DNA of 64,000 bases from Phycisphaerae bacterium. Lineage in GTDB: Bacteria > Planctomycetota > Phycisphaerae > UBA1845 > Fen-1342. A model generated the notes under the pieces. The model was not told the DNA's origin. It ran no database searches and worked only from the letters and a program-made list of their open reading frames with translations. Below are positions 1 to 9,236 of the stretch, piece after piece. Position numbers and translations under genes: made by a program. The number at the start of each line of letters is the position of its first letter. Position 1 is the stretch's first letter. The DNA lies in assembly GCA_022072445.1 (NCBI GenBank), contig JAJVHV010000010.1, positions 1 to 64,000 of the forward strand. Reading direction: 5' to 3'.

Positions 1-535
1 TCGGCCTCGGAGTATCGCGCCCCCATCCGAGCCCCGAGCGTCAGCGAGGGGTTCGACCTGAGTGTGCCCCCGAACTCGGCGCATCGCGCCCCCAGCCGAG
101 CCCCGAGCGTCAGCGAGGGGTTCGACCTGAGCGTGCGTTCGGCCTGGGAGTATCGCGCCCCCATCCGAGCCCCGACCGTGAGGGAGGGGTTCGACCTGAG
201 TGTGCCCCCGAACTCGGCACATCGCGCCCCCATCCGAGCCCCGAGCGTCAGCGAGGGGTTCGACCTGAGTGTGCCCCCGAACTCGGCACATCGCGCCCCC
301 ATCCGAGCCCCGAGCGTCAGCGAGGGGTTCGACCTGAGCGTGCGTTCGGCCTGGGAGTATCGCGCCCCCATCCGAGCCCCGACCATGACGGCGAGCGAGG
401 AGCGAGCCCGAATGGAGGGGTCCGATCTGAGTGTGCCCCCGAACTCGGCACATCGCGCCCCCCATCCGAGCGCCGACCGTCAGGGAGGGGTTCGACCTGA
501 GTGTGCCCCCGAACTCGGCGCAACCGTCCCCATCT
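1..535. repeat. tandem GC-rich repeat array at left edge
   Basis: About eight imperfect copies of a 60-70 bp unit lie in direct orientation. Each carries a core like cgagccccgagcgtcagcg followed by aggggttcgacctgagtgtg and gcccccgaactcggc. Copies alternate between two spacer types (cccccgaactcggc or cgttcggcctgggagtatcg), so the array has a higher-order pattern. One copy near 381-425 has an insertion in the core. Any reading frames here are repeat translations without a credible start. Related cores occur at 26033-26475 and 45388-46350. Bases 536-774 hold no gene or clear signal that I can see, apart from degraded repeat DNA. Confidence 0.85.
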
Positions 536-774
536 GAGCCCGAAACGTCACCAGAGCCGCGCGCGTCAGCAAACGGCGATCGACGCCAGCGCACCTGGGC
601 GCGCCAACTCAGGCCCCCGTGCACCGCCGCGTGACAGACACCCCGCTCGCTCGGTAACATTCCAGCGGCGGAAGCGTCCACGCCGATAGCTGGGCCAGTG
701 GTTCCGCCGGTCAGCGCCCGTCCGTGCCTGCGGTCGAACCAGCCGCACATTTTTAGGACTTTCGTACACAGTCC

Positions 775-2391
775 ATGCGCGTCATCGTTCTCGAAAACGG
801 CTCAATGGTCTCCGATGTTACCTGCGACCGCGAAGCGGTTTACGTCGGGTCCGGCGATAACTGCACGATCCCGCTCAAGGACTCCCGCATCGGCGACCGC
901 CAGCTCGTGATCTACCCCGACGCCGACCGCGGCTGGGTCATTGAGCAGCTCCTCGCCGAGAACCCCGTCCAGATCAACGGCGCCACGATCACCAGCCGCC
1001 AGGAGCTGAAAACCGGCGACGAGATCGCTATCCGCGACTTCATCCTCCGCGTCTTTCCCGAGCACGCCGGTCAGGCCGTCGTCACCCCCGAGATCAGCAC
1101 GTCCGTCAATCAGTTGGCCAGATTCGCCAGCTTTCAGCTCCCGCCCGGTTCGCTGGTCAAGAAAGTCGACGAGCCGCTCACCGTCCAGCCGGCTCACCTG
1201 CACCGCGTCGGCCGGCTGAATCTCCAGCTCGCGCAGTGCACTACGGTCGAAGCGTTCATGAACATCGCGCTCCAGGCGCTGCTCGAGTCTTTCGCGGCTC
1301 ACAAGGCCTGGATCGGCGTGCGGCGCGTCAACTACGGCAGCATGGAGTACGTCGAAGGGCGCCTCCTGACCGGCAAACCCACAGACCTGCCCGAGATTGG
1401 AACCAAGATTCAGCCGCGCGTCGCCGATCGCGCCCAGTTCGTCGAGATCCACCGCGTCAGCCCCGAGGATCACACCGCCGTCATGGCCGGCCCGCTCGTC
1501 GGACCGGACGGCACCCTCGGCATGCTCTATGTCGACAGCGGCGACACGGGGCGCAAGTTCGACCTCGCCGACCTCGATTTCTTCATCGTCTTCTCAAACC
1601 TCTTCGCCGTGCAGCTCGACGCCATCCTCAAGGAAAACGCCCGCAACCGCGACGCCATGATCGACGGCCAGGTCAGCGTCGCGCACGAGATTCAGGCCCG
1701 CCTCACGCCCCGAAAACTCCCGCAGTGGGACGGCCTCCAGTTCGGAGCCTTCCGCGAGCCCGGCCGCGTCCACAGCGGCGACGTCTATGACGTCGTCAAG
1801 CTCAACAACGGCATGGCCGCTTTCATGGTCGCTCACACGCCCGCCACCGGCGCCATGCCCAGCATGCTGATCGCCCAGGTCCAGGCCGCCTTCCGTTCCG
1901 CCGCCATGCATCAGGACGCCCCGCACCTCTTCCTCCAGTGCATGAACTGGCTGCTCTTCGACGGTCAGAAAGATCACCCGCTCGACTGCTTCATGGGCAT
2001 CGCCGACCCCAGCACCGGCGAGCTGCGCTACTGCATCGCCGGCGAACTCGGCGCCTACGTCATCGGACATCGCGGTGACGAGCGGCCGCTCATGCCGTCC
2101 GAACCGGCCGCCTCGCTCGGTCTGGTCAAAACCGCTCCCTACCAGTCGCGCCCCGAACAGCTCGAACCCGGCGAGTCGCTGGTCGTCTTCACGCCCGGCG
2201 TCACCACCGCCAAGAGTCGCCGCGAGGAGGCCTTCGGCCACGAGCGCTTCGTCGACATCCTCTGCGACGGTTTCGGACAGCTCGCCAGCAGCATGCTTAA
2301 GGAAATGCTCACCGACCTGCGCTCGTTCACCGAGGGCGGCTCGCAGCCCAACGACGTCACCGTGCTCCTCATGCACCGCGTCGCCCGCTGA
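775..2391 (+). CDS. FHA-GAF-PP2C (SpoIIE/RsbU-like) regulatory protein
   Basis: A 538-residue cytoplasmic signalling protein. Residues 1-100 look like an FHA domain (GSGDNC near 25-30, then a short beta-rich fold ending ILRVFPE). Residues 145-285 look like a GAF domain. Residues 295-538 resemble a SpoIIE/RsbU-type PP2C phosphatase ending in PNDVTVLLMHR, comparable with the family's DDxTxxxxR. This family normally dephosphorylates STAS-type anti-sigma antagonists. The metal-binding DxSGHG segment is not recognisable: the equivalent stretch reads MVAHTPATGA (351-360). The usual FHA histidine is also absent near DSRIGDRQ. It may therefore be a pseudo-phosphatase or scaffold. A STAS protein is encoded at 32020-32439. 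Domain order is confident, catalysis is not. Confidence 0.85.
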   Translation: MRVIVLENGSMVSDVTCDREAVYVGSGDNCTIPLKDSRIGDRQLVIYPDADRGWVIEQLLAENPVQINGATITSRQELKTGDEIAIRDFILRVFPEHAGQAVVTPEISTSVNQLARFASFQLPPGSLVKKVDEPLTVQPAHLHRVGRLNLQLAQCTTVEAFMNIALQALLESFAAHKAWIGVRRVNYGSMEYVEGRLLTGKPTDLPEIGTKIQPRVADRAQFVEIHRVSPEDHTAVMAGPLVGPDGTLGMLYVDSGDTGRKFDLADLDFFIVFSNLFAVQLDAILKENARNRDAMIDGQVSVAHEIQARLTPRKLPQWDGLQFGAFREPGRVHSGDVYDVVKLNNGMAAFMVAHTPATGAMPSMLIAQVQAAFRSAAMHQDAPHLFLQCMNWLLFDGQKDHPLDCFMGIADPSTGELRYCIAGELGAYVIGHRGDERPLMPSEPAASLGLVKTAPYQSRPEQLEPGESLVVFTPGVTTAKSRREEAFGHERFVDILCDGFGQLASSMLKEMLTDLRSFTEGGSQPNDVTVLLMHRVAR

Positions 2392-2403
2392 CTCCCCGTC
2401 GCA

Positions 2404-2612
2404 CCATGTAGAACAGCCGCCCTCGGCTGTTCGGGATGTGTAGAGCAGCCGCCCCCGGCGGCACTCCCGATGGCGCACGTGCGTTCTGCATTCTGCATTC
2501 TTCATTCTGCATTCCTGATTCTGCATTGCCGTCCCATCAGCCGCCCCCGGCGGCACTCCCGATGGCGCACGCGCGTTCTGCATTCTGCATTCTTCATTCT
2601 GCATTGACACCC
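2404..2612. repeat. intergenic hairpin plus TTCTGCA word run, partly duplicated
   Basis: The 348-bp gap between two forward genes contains a perfect hairpin (gaacagccg-ccct-cggctgttc near 2411-2432). It also holds two copies of a ~65 bp block (about 2447-2512 and 2538-2605), each made of a gccgcccccggcggcactcc segment and a run of the word ttctgcattc. No gene is supported here. This is one of several word runs in the window, each with its own unit. Confidence 0.8.
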
Positions 2613-2739
2613 TTCCCACGCTCCCCGCCCGCTACACTATTCTGTCCCGCCGGAAAGCGCGGCGGTGCGCGCCCCGTGGACGGACCGTCCTCCACACGCG
2701 CATCCGTGTCGCGCCGGCTAGAACGTCGAGACAGACCGT

Positions 2740-3819
2740 ATGAGCCTTCCCGGACCCACGCGCGACGCCATCGTCGAGCGCCTCCGCACCGTCATCGCGC
2801 CCGGCAGCGACAAGGACGTCATCACGCTCAACATCGTCCGGCAGATCGCCCTCGACGACGGCGTGGCGCGAATCGAGTTCGAGCTGCCACCCGGCGCCGC
2901 CCCATTCCAGGAGCAGCTCCGCTCCAGCACCGCCGCCGCGCTCCAGCACATCCCCGGCCTGCGCTCCGTCTCGGTCGAGTGCACCATCCGCGCCAACCGC
3001 GCCACCACCAGCATGCCCGGCGTCCGTCACGTCATCGCCGTCGGCGCCGGAAAGGGCGGCGTCGGCAAGAGCACCATCGCCGCCGTCCTCGCCGTCGGCC
3101 TGCAGCGCCTCGGCTTCCGCGTCGGACTGCTCGACGCCGACGTGTATGGTCCATCCATCCCCAAAATCATGGGCATGGAAGACATGACGCCCACCGGCGA
3201 CGAGCACGGCCGCATCCACCCGCCCGAAATCGAGGGCATCCGCGTCATGAGCATGGGGTTCATCGTCCCGCCCGACGAGGCCATCGTCTGGCGCGGGCCG
3301 ATGGCTCAGAAATACGTCAAGGAGTTTCTCGACCGCGGCGCCTGGGGCGAACTCGACTTCCTCATCGTCGATCTGCCGCCCGGCACGGGCGACATCCCGC
3401 TCACACTCGCGCAGAGCATCCCCCTCACCGGCGCCGTCGTCGTGTGCACGCCCCAGGACGTCGCCCTGCTCGACGCCGTCAAAGCCCTGCGCATGTATCA
3501 GAAGCTCGCCGTCGACATCCTCGGCATCGTCGAGAACATGAGCTACTACCTCTGCCCCCATTGCGGCCACCGCGACGACGTCTTCAGCACCGGCGGCGCC
3601 GAAAAAGCCGCCCGCGACCTGGCCGTCCCGTTCCTCGGAGCCATCCCCCTCAACGTCGCTATCCGCGTCAACGGCGACGGCGGCGCGCCGCTCTCGAATT
3701 TCACCCGCACCGAGCCGTTCGTCCGCGACGCGCTCGAATCGATTGTCAAAGCGCTCGTCGCCCAGGTCGAGGCCAAATCCGCCCAGCGCAGTCCGCTGCC
3801 CCAGCTCCGAATCTCGTAG
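2740..3819 (+). CDS. mrp: Mrp/NBP35-family Fe-S cluster carrier ATPase
   Basis: A 359-residue cytoplasmic P-loop ATPase of the Mrp/ApbC/NBP35 family, which carries and delivers iron-sulfur clusters. Residues 8-90 form the N-terminal MIP18 (DUF59) domain. The deviant Walker A is GAGKGGVGKST at 103-113, followed by LLDADVYGPSIPK (switch I) and IVDLPPGTGD (Walker B-like). The CPHC pair at Cys272 and Cys275 is the expected bridging-cluster ligand pair. Length and domain order are normal. It stands alone, with repeat-bearing gaps on both sides and a convergent neighbour downstream. Confidence 0.95.
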   Translation: MSLPGPTRDAIVERLRTVIAPGSDKDVITLNIVRQIALDDGVARIEFELPPGAAPFQEQLRSSTAAALQHIPGLRSVSVECTIRANRATTSMPGVRHVIAVGAGKGGVGKSTIAAVLAVGLQRLGFRVGLLDADVYGPSIPKIMGMEDMTPTGDEHGRIHPPEIEGIRVMSMGFIVPPDEAIVWRGPMAQKYVKEFLDRGAWGELDFLIVDLPPGTGDIPLTLAQSIPLTGAVVVCTPQDVALLDAVKALRMYQKLAVDILGIVENMSYYLCPHCGHRDDVFSTGGAEKAARDLAVPFLGAIPLNVAIRVNGDGGAPLSNFTRTEPFVRDALESIVKALVAQVEAKSAQRSPLPQLRIS

Positions 3820-3841
3820 CGCGTGCCCGCCGTGGCCCCGC

Positions 3842-3941
3842 GGAATAGCGAGTTTCGAATAGCGAATAGCGAATTGAACAGCTCGGCGCATCGAGCACCG
3901 TTGCAGTTCAACTCGCTATTCTTAACTCGCTACTCGCTATT
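3842..3941. repeat. long imperfect inverted repeat between convergent genes
   Basis: Left arm (about 3842-3878) is built of the word gaatagcga; right arm (about 3905-3941) is its imperfect reverse complement (ctcgctattc words ending gctattc). They enclose a ~26 nt loop. Arms are ~37 nt, so a transcript from either side could fold into a long stem. It fills the gap between the ends of mrp and the small reverse gene, so it may be a bidirectional terminator or a mobile palindromic element. A relative lies at 50237-50341. Confidence 0.75.
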
Positions 3942-3944
3942 CTC

Positions 3945-4196
3945 TCACAGCCCGACCGGCGTGCCCCACTCAGCGCCGAATACTTCGTCGTTGATCACCG
4001 CGAAGTAGCCGTCGTCGTCCACTTCGATCGCGTACACCGCGTCGCTGATCCCTCGTTGCGCGAACCAGCGGCCCAGCGCCGACTCGATGTCGTGCTCCTC
4101 CGCGCCGTGCGGCAGATCGAGCACCACCGTCCGAACGTCGGCATAGTCGAAACCGTAGCGGGGAACACAACGAACGGTCGTCGCTACCTTGGTCAT
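3945..4196 (-). CDS. small uncharacterised acidic protein
   Basis: An 83-residue protein starting MTKVATTVRC and ending EWGTPVGL. The start at 4196 is chosen because an AAGGA-type Shine-Dalgarno sits about 8 nt upstream; the longer frame to 4295 adds only Arg-rich low-complexity sequence. It has no signal peptide or membrane segment. The acidic middle (VEVDDDGYFAV-like) suggests a soluble cytoplasmic protein. I do not recognise the family. It is monocistronic, with a TATAAT hexamer about 46 bp upstream. Confidence 0.7.
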   Translation of the reverse strand: MTKVATTVRCVPRYGFDYADVRTVVLDLPHGAEEHDIESALGRWFAQRGISDAVYAIEVDDDGYFAVINDEVFGAEWGTPVGL

Positions 4197-4241
4197 CGCT
4201 CTTTCCTTCGGCTCCGCGCCGCGCCGATGCTCTCCGCGCTC

Positions 4242-4247
4242 ATTATA
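4242..4247 (-). promoter_or_regulatory. probable -10 element for the small gene at 3945-4196
   Basis: A perfect TATAAT on the reverse strand, predicting a transcript start near 4235 and a leader of about 39 nt. No convincing -35 hexamer is found at 16-18 bp spacing. Confidence 0.45.
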
Positions 4248-4471
4248 CCGCCGCTCTGCCGCCGCAACCCGAGGCGATTTTCGACTCCTTGCCACAGCCG
4301 ATAAATGGTACGCACACTATTCCCGGTTATCCACCCGTACCGTCGCTTATCGCCTGAATCGGCCGTTCGCACGCGCCGCTTCGCCACCCACGGCCCTGAG
4401 CGCGGGGCGCTTCTTGCGCGATGTCCCTCCTGGAAGCATGAGATTCAGCCGCGCGCCGCGGGGCCGCCGCG

Positions 4472-5056
4472 CTATTCCGGAATCAACTGAAAATCGATTC
4501 GAAATCCGCCCGGCGCGTCCGGGTCCTCGCGGAATATGAAAATCAGCAGGTCGCCGCATCCGAAGTCCACGCCCACCAGCTTCTCGACGCCCGCCGCCGT
4601 CCCCACCGTCGCCACCGAGCCCAGCGCCGAATCGGCCGGTGCGTCCGAAAAATGCACCAGCGCGTCGAACGCGTCCGCGTCGAAATTCTGCGTCGTTTTG
4701 TCCGTATCCGTATCCAGCACACGCTGCACAAACCGCTGCGTGCCGATCGCCAGCGCGCGGCGGCATTGCAGCGTGAACTGCTGTGTCGTCGTGCCCGCTT
4801 CCACGCGCGTTTGATTGAGCAAAACCGGTCCAGGCGGCTCCAGATCCAGCGGGTCGTACACGCCGAACGAAAACGCCGCCCGCGCCGAAGTTTCATTGAT
4901 GAATGAAACCGTGATATTCCCGTCGAGATCGGTCACGGTGTTGATCAACAGCCCCGTCCCCGTCTGACAGCCCGAGAGACACGCCAGCACCGAAGCTCCG
5001 AGCATGCCGAGACAGATGGCGGCTGACGACCCGATCGCCGTTGGTTTGCACTGCAT
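4472..5056 (-). CDS. secreted lipoprotein of unknown function
   Basis: About 194 residues. The N-terminus has a basic start, a hydrophobic stretch and a lipobox ending ACLSGC, so the protein should be lipidated at that Cys and anchored to a membrane outside the cytoplasm. The mature part is acidic, beta-rich and has two further Cys pairs (QCRR, FGCGD). I chose the ATG at 5056 because a GGAG lies 9 nt upstream; the ATG at 5065 directly abuts that GGAG. A GATAAT hexamer at 5121-5126 on the same strand could be its -10. The family is not recognised. Confidence 0.75.
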   Translation of the reverse strand: MQCKPTAIGSSAAICLGMLGASVLACLSGCQTGTGLLINTVTDLDGNITVSFINETSARAAFSFGVYDPLDLEPPGPVLLNQTRVEAGTTTQQFTLQCRRALAIGTQRFVQRVLDTDTDKTTQNFDADAFDALVHFSDAPADSALGSVATVGTAAGVEKLVGVDFGCGDLLIFIFREDPDAPGGFRIDFQLIPE

Positions 5057-5315
5057 GACGTTCATCTCCGCGGTTGGTACCGCACATCGACACGCGTTCG
5101 GTTCGGCAACGCTGCACCTGATTATCGGCAGCAGCGGCAGCCCGCCGCATCTTATCCCGCCTGCCGCCGGCCGTCTCGCTTGACGCTGCCCGGCCGCGGC
5201 GAATAATTCCGTCCGCCGGCCGCGTCAACCCCGTGCGGCGACCGTCCGATAGCGTAAGATGGGTGATTGTAACTCGCTTTCCCACAAGTGGCTTAAGACT
5301 CCGCCGAGGTGCCGT

Positions 5316-7097
5316 GTGACCACGCCGCGCAACCTGACGCTCCTGATCGCCGTGTCGGCCCTCGCCGCCTCGGGCGGGTGCATCCCGCTGTTTGATTTCA
5401 CCAGCCGCGAACAGCCGCTCGGCGCCCAGCTCGCCACCTCGGTCACCTCGCCCGAGGCTGACCGCACGATTCTGGCCGGAACGGCCATCAGCGTGCGCTG
5501 GGGACTGGTCAATCGCACCGGCCAGGACGCAACGGTCATCATCGAAGTGGAGCGCCGCGACGATCGCTCGCGGACGGAGATCTTCCAGCAGACCACGTCC
5601 GAAACGCTGGTTGCCAAGACGACGAGCTGGGATACGACCGACTTTCCCAGCGGCGACTACGCCGTCGTCGTGCGGGCCGTCGTCGGGGAACTGACCGCCG
5701 AGGCCGGCAGCCCGGGGCGCATCATCATCAACGCGCCGGCCAGCTTCCGCTTCACGGCGCCGGCCAGCGACGCGACCCTGCCGCTCAACGGAACCGTGAC
5801 GATCGGCTGGACGGCGTTCGACGGCGATGGCGACGGCCGCGTGAGCATCGGCGTTGACACCGATGCCAACCACAGCAGCGGCAACGAGCACACCATCCTG
5901 GCGGATCGGGTGCTGCCACGCTTCTCCACCGCCGACACTTTCGACTGGGACGGCCGCGACACGGACGGCGAGCTTCTGCCGGCCGCGACGTACAACGTCT
6001 TCGCCACCGTGACCGACACCCTGCACGACGCGGCGGTCGTCGAAGCGCTGGCTACGATCACCACTCCCAACACGCAGCCGACGTTCGCCTTTACCGGGCT
6101 CTCGTCGGATGTGACGGTGGACAGCGGCGATTCTGTGACGATTACGTGGACCGTCAGCGACGTGGACGACACGGCGTTCGTGACGATTCTGATCGACGAC
6201 GACACGGCTGATGACGACGCGAACGACACGACGCCGGCGACGGTGATCGTCGCGCGGCAGAACGACGCGGACGGCGACGGCGAGACGACCTGGGACACGA
6301 GCGGCTTCGCGGCCGGCGAGTATTTCGTGCAGGCCCGCGTTGAGGACGACGTGAACACGGCGCTGTTCGTGGTCGCGGGCGGCAGCGTGACGGTGCAGAA
6401 CGCAGCGCCCGAGGTGACGTTCACCGCGCCGACCGAGGACACGACCTTCCTGACGACGGACACGCCGCTGAGCATCGCCTTCACGGTGACGGACGCGGAC
6501 GACGACGCGCTGATCGACCTGAAGATCGACGCCGACGACGACCACGCCAACGGCAACGAGCAGACGATCCTGCAGCAGCGGCAGATTCTGGCGGGCACGT
6601 CGGATGAGACGTTCGCGTGGAACGGGAACCTGGCGAACGGCACGCCGGCCGCGGACGGGATCTACGTTCTGTTCGCGACGGCCAACGACAACGTGAACGC
6701 TCCGGCGACCGTCGTGGCCGACGCGCTGATTTTCCGGCGGTCGGGCGCGAATCAGCCGCTGATCGCGCTGCTTTCGCCGGCGTCGCCGCAGACGATCGAC
6801 CCGGGCGATTTTCTGACGATTGGCTGGCGTGACGACGATCCGGCCGGGGACGCGACGATCCGGATCACGGTGGATGACGACGCGACACCGGGGGAGGGGA
6901 CGGAGACCGGGGACGCGGAGGTAGAGATTCTGTCGGGTCGGTCGGCGGCGAGCGACGACGGGCTGGACACGTTTTTGTGGCAGGCCCCGTCGCTGGATCC
7001 TGGGACGTACCATGTGTTTGGGTACATCAGCGGGACGGGCGGGCAGCACGTGGTGGTTTCGCAGGGGACGGTGATTATCCGCGATCCGTCGCAGTAG
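5316..7097 (+). CDS. secreted lipoprotein with about five Ig/cadherin-like acidic repeats
   Basis: About 593 residues from a GTG start preceded by GAGG; an upstream in-frame ATG at 5259 would put a Cys- and Lys-containing stretch before the signal peptide. The signal peptide ends in a lipobox (LAASGGC). The rest consists of roughly five 95-130 residue beta-sandwich-like repeats. Each contains an Asp-rich loop (VDTDANHSSGNE, IDDDTADDDAND, IDADDDHANGNE) followed by a conserved G-x-Y-x-V strand (SGDYAVVVRA, AGEYFVQARV, PGTYHVFGYI). The acidic loops could bind calcium, which is inferred. It is likely a surface structural or adhesion protein. No catalytic domain is visible. Confidence 0.85.
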   Translation: MTTPRNLTLLIAVSALAASGGCIPLFDFTSREQPLGAQLATSVTSPEADRTILAGTAISVRWGLVNRTGQDATVIIEVERRDDRSRTEIFQQTTSETLVAKTTSWDTTDFPSGDYAVVVRAVVGELTAEAGSPGRIIINAPASFRFTAPASDATLPLNGTVTIGWTAFDGDGDGRVSIGVDTDANHSSGNEHTILADRVLPRFSTADTFDWDGRDTDGELLPAATYNVFATVTDTLHDAAVVEALATITTPNTQPTFAFTGLSSDVTVDSGDSVTITWTVSDVDDTAFVTILIDDDTADDDANDTTPATVIVARQNDADGDGETTWDTSGFAAGEYFVQARVEDDVNTALFVVAGGSVTVQNAAPEVTFTAPTEDTTFLTTDTPLSIAFTVTDADDDALIDLKIDADDDHANGNEQTILQQRQILAGTSDETFAWNGNLANGTPAADGIYVLFATANDNVNAPATVVADALIFRRSGANQPLIALLSPASPQTIDPGDFLTIGWRDDDPAGDATIRITVDDDATPGEGTETGDAEVEILSGRSAASDDGLDTFLWQAPSLDPGTYHVFGYISGTGGQHVVVSQGTVIIRDPSQ

Positions 7098-7450
7098 GGC
7101 GGGTTTGCGGGTTTGATAGCGGCGGGCGGCGGTGTTGAGCGTGGTCATGCTTCTAGTATGACACGTATTTCTAGGAATGCAAGTTCAGTGGGGAGATTTT
7201 TTCGCGCGCGGTTATCGGGCGGGAACGGACTTGGGGCGCTGCCAGCGGCGCGGGGTCCCTCCGCCGCTGCCGGGGCGGCTCCGATCAGGCGACGTGGTTC
7301 CACGGGGTGCGCTGCGCCCGTCTGCCGGCGGGCTCGCTCTGCCCGTGGCCAGAATCTGCGGGGATCCGCGGCAGGCGTCTGTGCACCGCGGCGGGGCCGT
7401 GTTTCGTTCTCCGCTCCCTGACGGTCGCGGCTCTGCCGCTTCTGCTCGCG

Positions 7451-7668
7451 GCGGCGGGGACGCCAGTGCGCCCTGGCGACGTGTATGACGCGGCACGCGT
7501 GTCCTGCCTCCGACCCCTCACTGGCGTGAGGGGTTCGGATCGGTCGACGTTCGTCGACCCCGTCGCCCCACCGTTCGTCGACCCGGATCGCCGTTCGTAC
7601 CCCGTCGCCCCACCGTTCGTCGACGCGGATCGCCGTTCGTCGACCCCGTCGCCGCACCCGTTCGTCGA
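7451..7668. repeat. repeat block with GTTCGTCGAC words and a CCCTCAC hairpin
   Basis: The 588-bp gap between convergent genes (7098-7685) has no supported CDS. Its right half contains the hairpin cccctcactggcgtgagggg (near 7514-7533) and then several copies of a unit around gttcgtcgacc and cgtcgccccaccgttcg. The stretch from cgccctggcgacgt to the hairpin recurs in direct orientation near 60219-60292, so this is a dispersed element. The left half (7098-7450) has no clear signal. Confidence 0.7.
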
Positions 7669-7685
7669 CCCATTGACGGCGGGGT

Positions 7686-8912
7686 TTATTCGTAGCGCAG
7701 GGCTTCGACCGGATCGAGGCGGCTGGCCTTGAACGCTGGATAGACGCCGCTGACGATGCCGACCATCGACGAGGTGATCAGGGCAGTGGCCACCACCGTC
7801 GAGGTGATCTCGATCTTGAACATCTCGGTCTCGGCCAGCAGCTTGTGCATCAGGTCGGCGAACATCGAGCCGAGCAGAAAGCCGAAGACGCCTCCGAGCA
7901 GGCTGATGACCGTCGCTTCGACAAGGAACTGCAGCAGGATGTCGCGGCGCCGCGCGCCCATGGCGATGCGCACGCCGATCTCTCGGGTGCGCTCGGCGAC
8001 CGAGACGAGCATGATGTTCATGATGCCGATACCGCCGACGAGCAGGCTGATGCCGGCGATGCTGTAGAAGACGGCCTTCCAGATGAACATGATCTGGTTG
8101 ACCTGGCTGGTGGCCTCTTCCTGTTTGTAGGACTCGAAGTCGTCGGGCTCGCCGGGGCGAATGCCGTGCGCGCTGCGCAGCACGCGCTTCACCTTTTTCT
8201 GCACCTCGTCAACCTGGTCGGCACGCACAGTCGAGATCGTCAGGCGATTCAGCCACTTGCGGTTGAAGAAGCGCTTCAGGCCGGCGCGGATCGGAATGTA
8301 GACCGTTTCGTCGGCGTTCAGAAATCCCAGGTTGCCCTTCTTCTCCATCACCCCCACGACGCGGTAGGCGGCGTTGCGAATCTTGATCATCTGGCCCACC
8401 GGCTCGGTCCCGCCGAAGAGCTTCTCGGCCACCTTCGCCCCGATCAGCGCGATGGCGGCGGCCTCATCCTTGGATTCGGCGGGGGTGAAGACCCGCCCGC
8501 TGGCGGGCTCGTAGGCATTGACGGCGAAGTAATTGTCCGAGGTCGCCAGAATGGTGAAGTCGTCGGATCTCTGAAACCGTTTGACGGCCGCTTGCCCGAA
8601 CACTTCCGGTGCGATGGAGTCAACCTCGCCGGGCAACTCCCGTAGAATCTTGTCCATGTCGTCGAGCTCGAGCGTCTGCGCATTGCCGACGCGCTGATTG
8701 CCGATTCGCGCGGTCGCCGGCATGACGTACACCACGTTCGAGCCCAGCGACTTGAATCGCCGGGCAAAATCGTTCGAGAACCCCTCCAGGATCGACATGC
8801 ACGCGACGACGGACGAGACGCCGATGACCACGCCCAAAGTCGCCAGAACTGAGCGCAGAAAGTTGCTGTCGAGGCTGCGAAAGCCGGTCAACATCAGCCG
8901 AATGTAGAACAT
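7686..8912 (-). CDS. ABC transporter permease, MacB/FtsX family
   Basis: A 408-residue inner-membrane permease. An N-terminal transmembrane segment (about residues 20-45) is followed by a large periplasmic MacB-type domain (about 50-280) and three C-terminal transmembrane helices with the FtsX signature (SIAGISLLVGGIGIMNIMLV, then TREIGVRIAMGARRRDI). It ends SRLDPVEALRYE, a classic family ending. The start at 8912 fits the family; upstream in-frame sequence is Arg/Pro shadow. The cognate ATPase and membrane-fusion protein are not adjacent: the next gene upstream is a divergent sulfatase. Family assignment is sure, substrate unknown. Confidence 0.93.
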   Translation of the reverse strand: MFYIRLMLTGFRSLDSNFLRSVLATLGVVIGVSSVVACMSILEGFSNDFARRFKSLGSNVVYVMPATARIGNQRVGNAQTLELDDMDKILRELPGEVDSIAPEVFGQAAVKRFQRSDDFTILATSDNYFAVNAYEPASGRVFTPAESKDEAAAIALIGAKVAEKLFGGTEPVGQMIKIRNAAYRVVGVMEKKGNLGFLNADETVYIPIRAGLKRFFNRKWLNRLTISTVRADQVDEVQKKVKRVLRSAHGIRPGEPDDFESYKQEEATSQVNQIMFIWKAVFYSIAGISLLVGGIGIMNIMLVSVAERTREIGVRIAMGARRRDILLQFLVEATVISLLGGVFGFLLGSMFADLMHKLLAETEMFKIEITSTVVATALITSSMVGIVSGVYPAFKASRLDPVEALRYE

Positions 8913-9236
8913 CGCTGGTCTCGCTGGACTGCCCCGGCCGCCCTGGCGCGCCCGCGCCAGGCGTCGACCGGCGGGCCACGCTCTCGGTCGGGCCGCAAAA
9001 TGCGGCCAAGCACGCGGCTGCCAGGTCGGCGGCAGGCGGCATGATAACCCGCGAAGCGGGCTGCGCCAGCCTCCGCACCTCGACCCGATCGAGATTCGGC
9101 CGGGTGCGGCATAGTATTTGGCGTTCGAGCGGCGGTTGCCGTACGCTTCGGCGCCCCGCCCATAGCGGGCGCGGGTGGTGCGGCGCTGGCGTCTGGGCCG
9201 TGCACAGCGGGCGCGAGCCGCGGAAGAGGTGAATGG
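8913..9236. other. divergent intergenic region, no gene seen
   Basis: 324 bp between the divergent permease and sulfatase genes. It is GC-rich, with no repeat array and no credible CDS. A CATAGT hexamer near 9110 could be a weak -10 for the sulfatase but lacks a matching -35. Confidence 0.5.

Noticed and set aside
1-535. CRISPR array
   Set aside because: Units are contiguous and spacers are themselves repeated. No cas genes are in the window.
64-537. Reading frames such as APSVSEGFDLSV in the left-edge array
   Set aside because: They are direct translations of the tandem DNA repeat, with no ribosome binding site or folded domain.
2604-2638. TTGACA ... TACACT as a promoter for mrp
   Set aside because: Spacing is about 23 bp, too long for a sigma70-type promoter, and the TTGACA falls at the end of a word run.
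4893-7148. A 751-codon reverse frame opposite the repetitive lipoprotein
   Set aside because: Composition is Arg/Val-rich shadow sequence. The forward frame has a signal peptide, lipobox and regular repeats.
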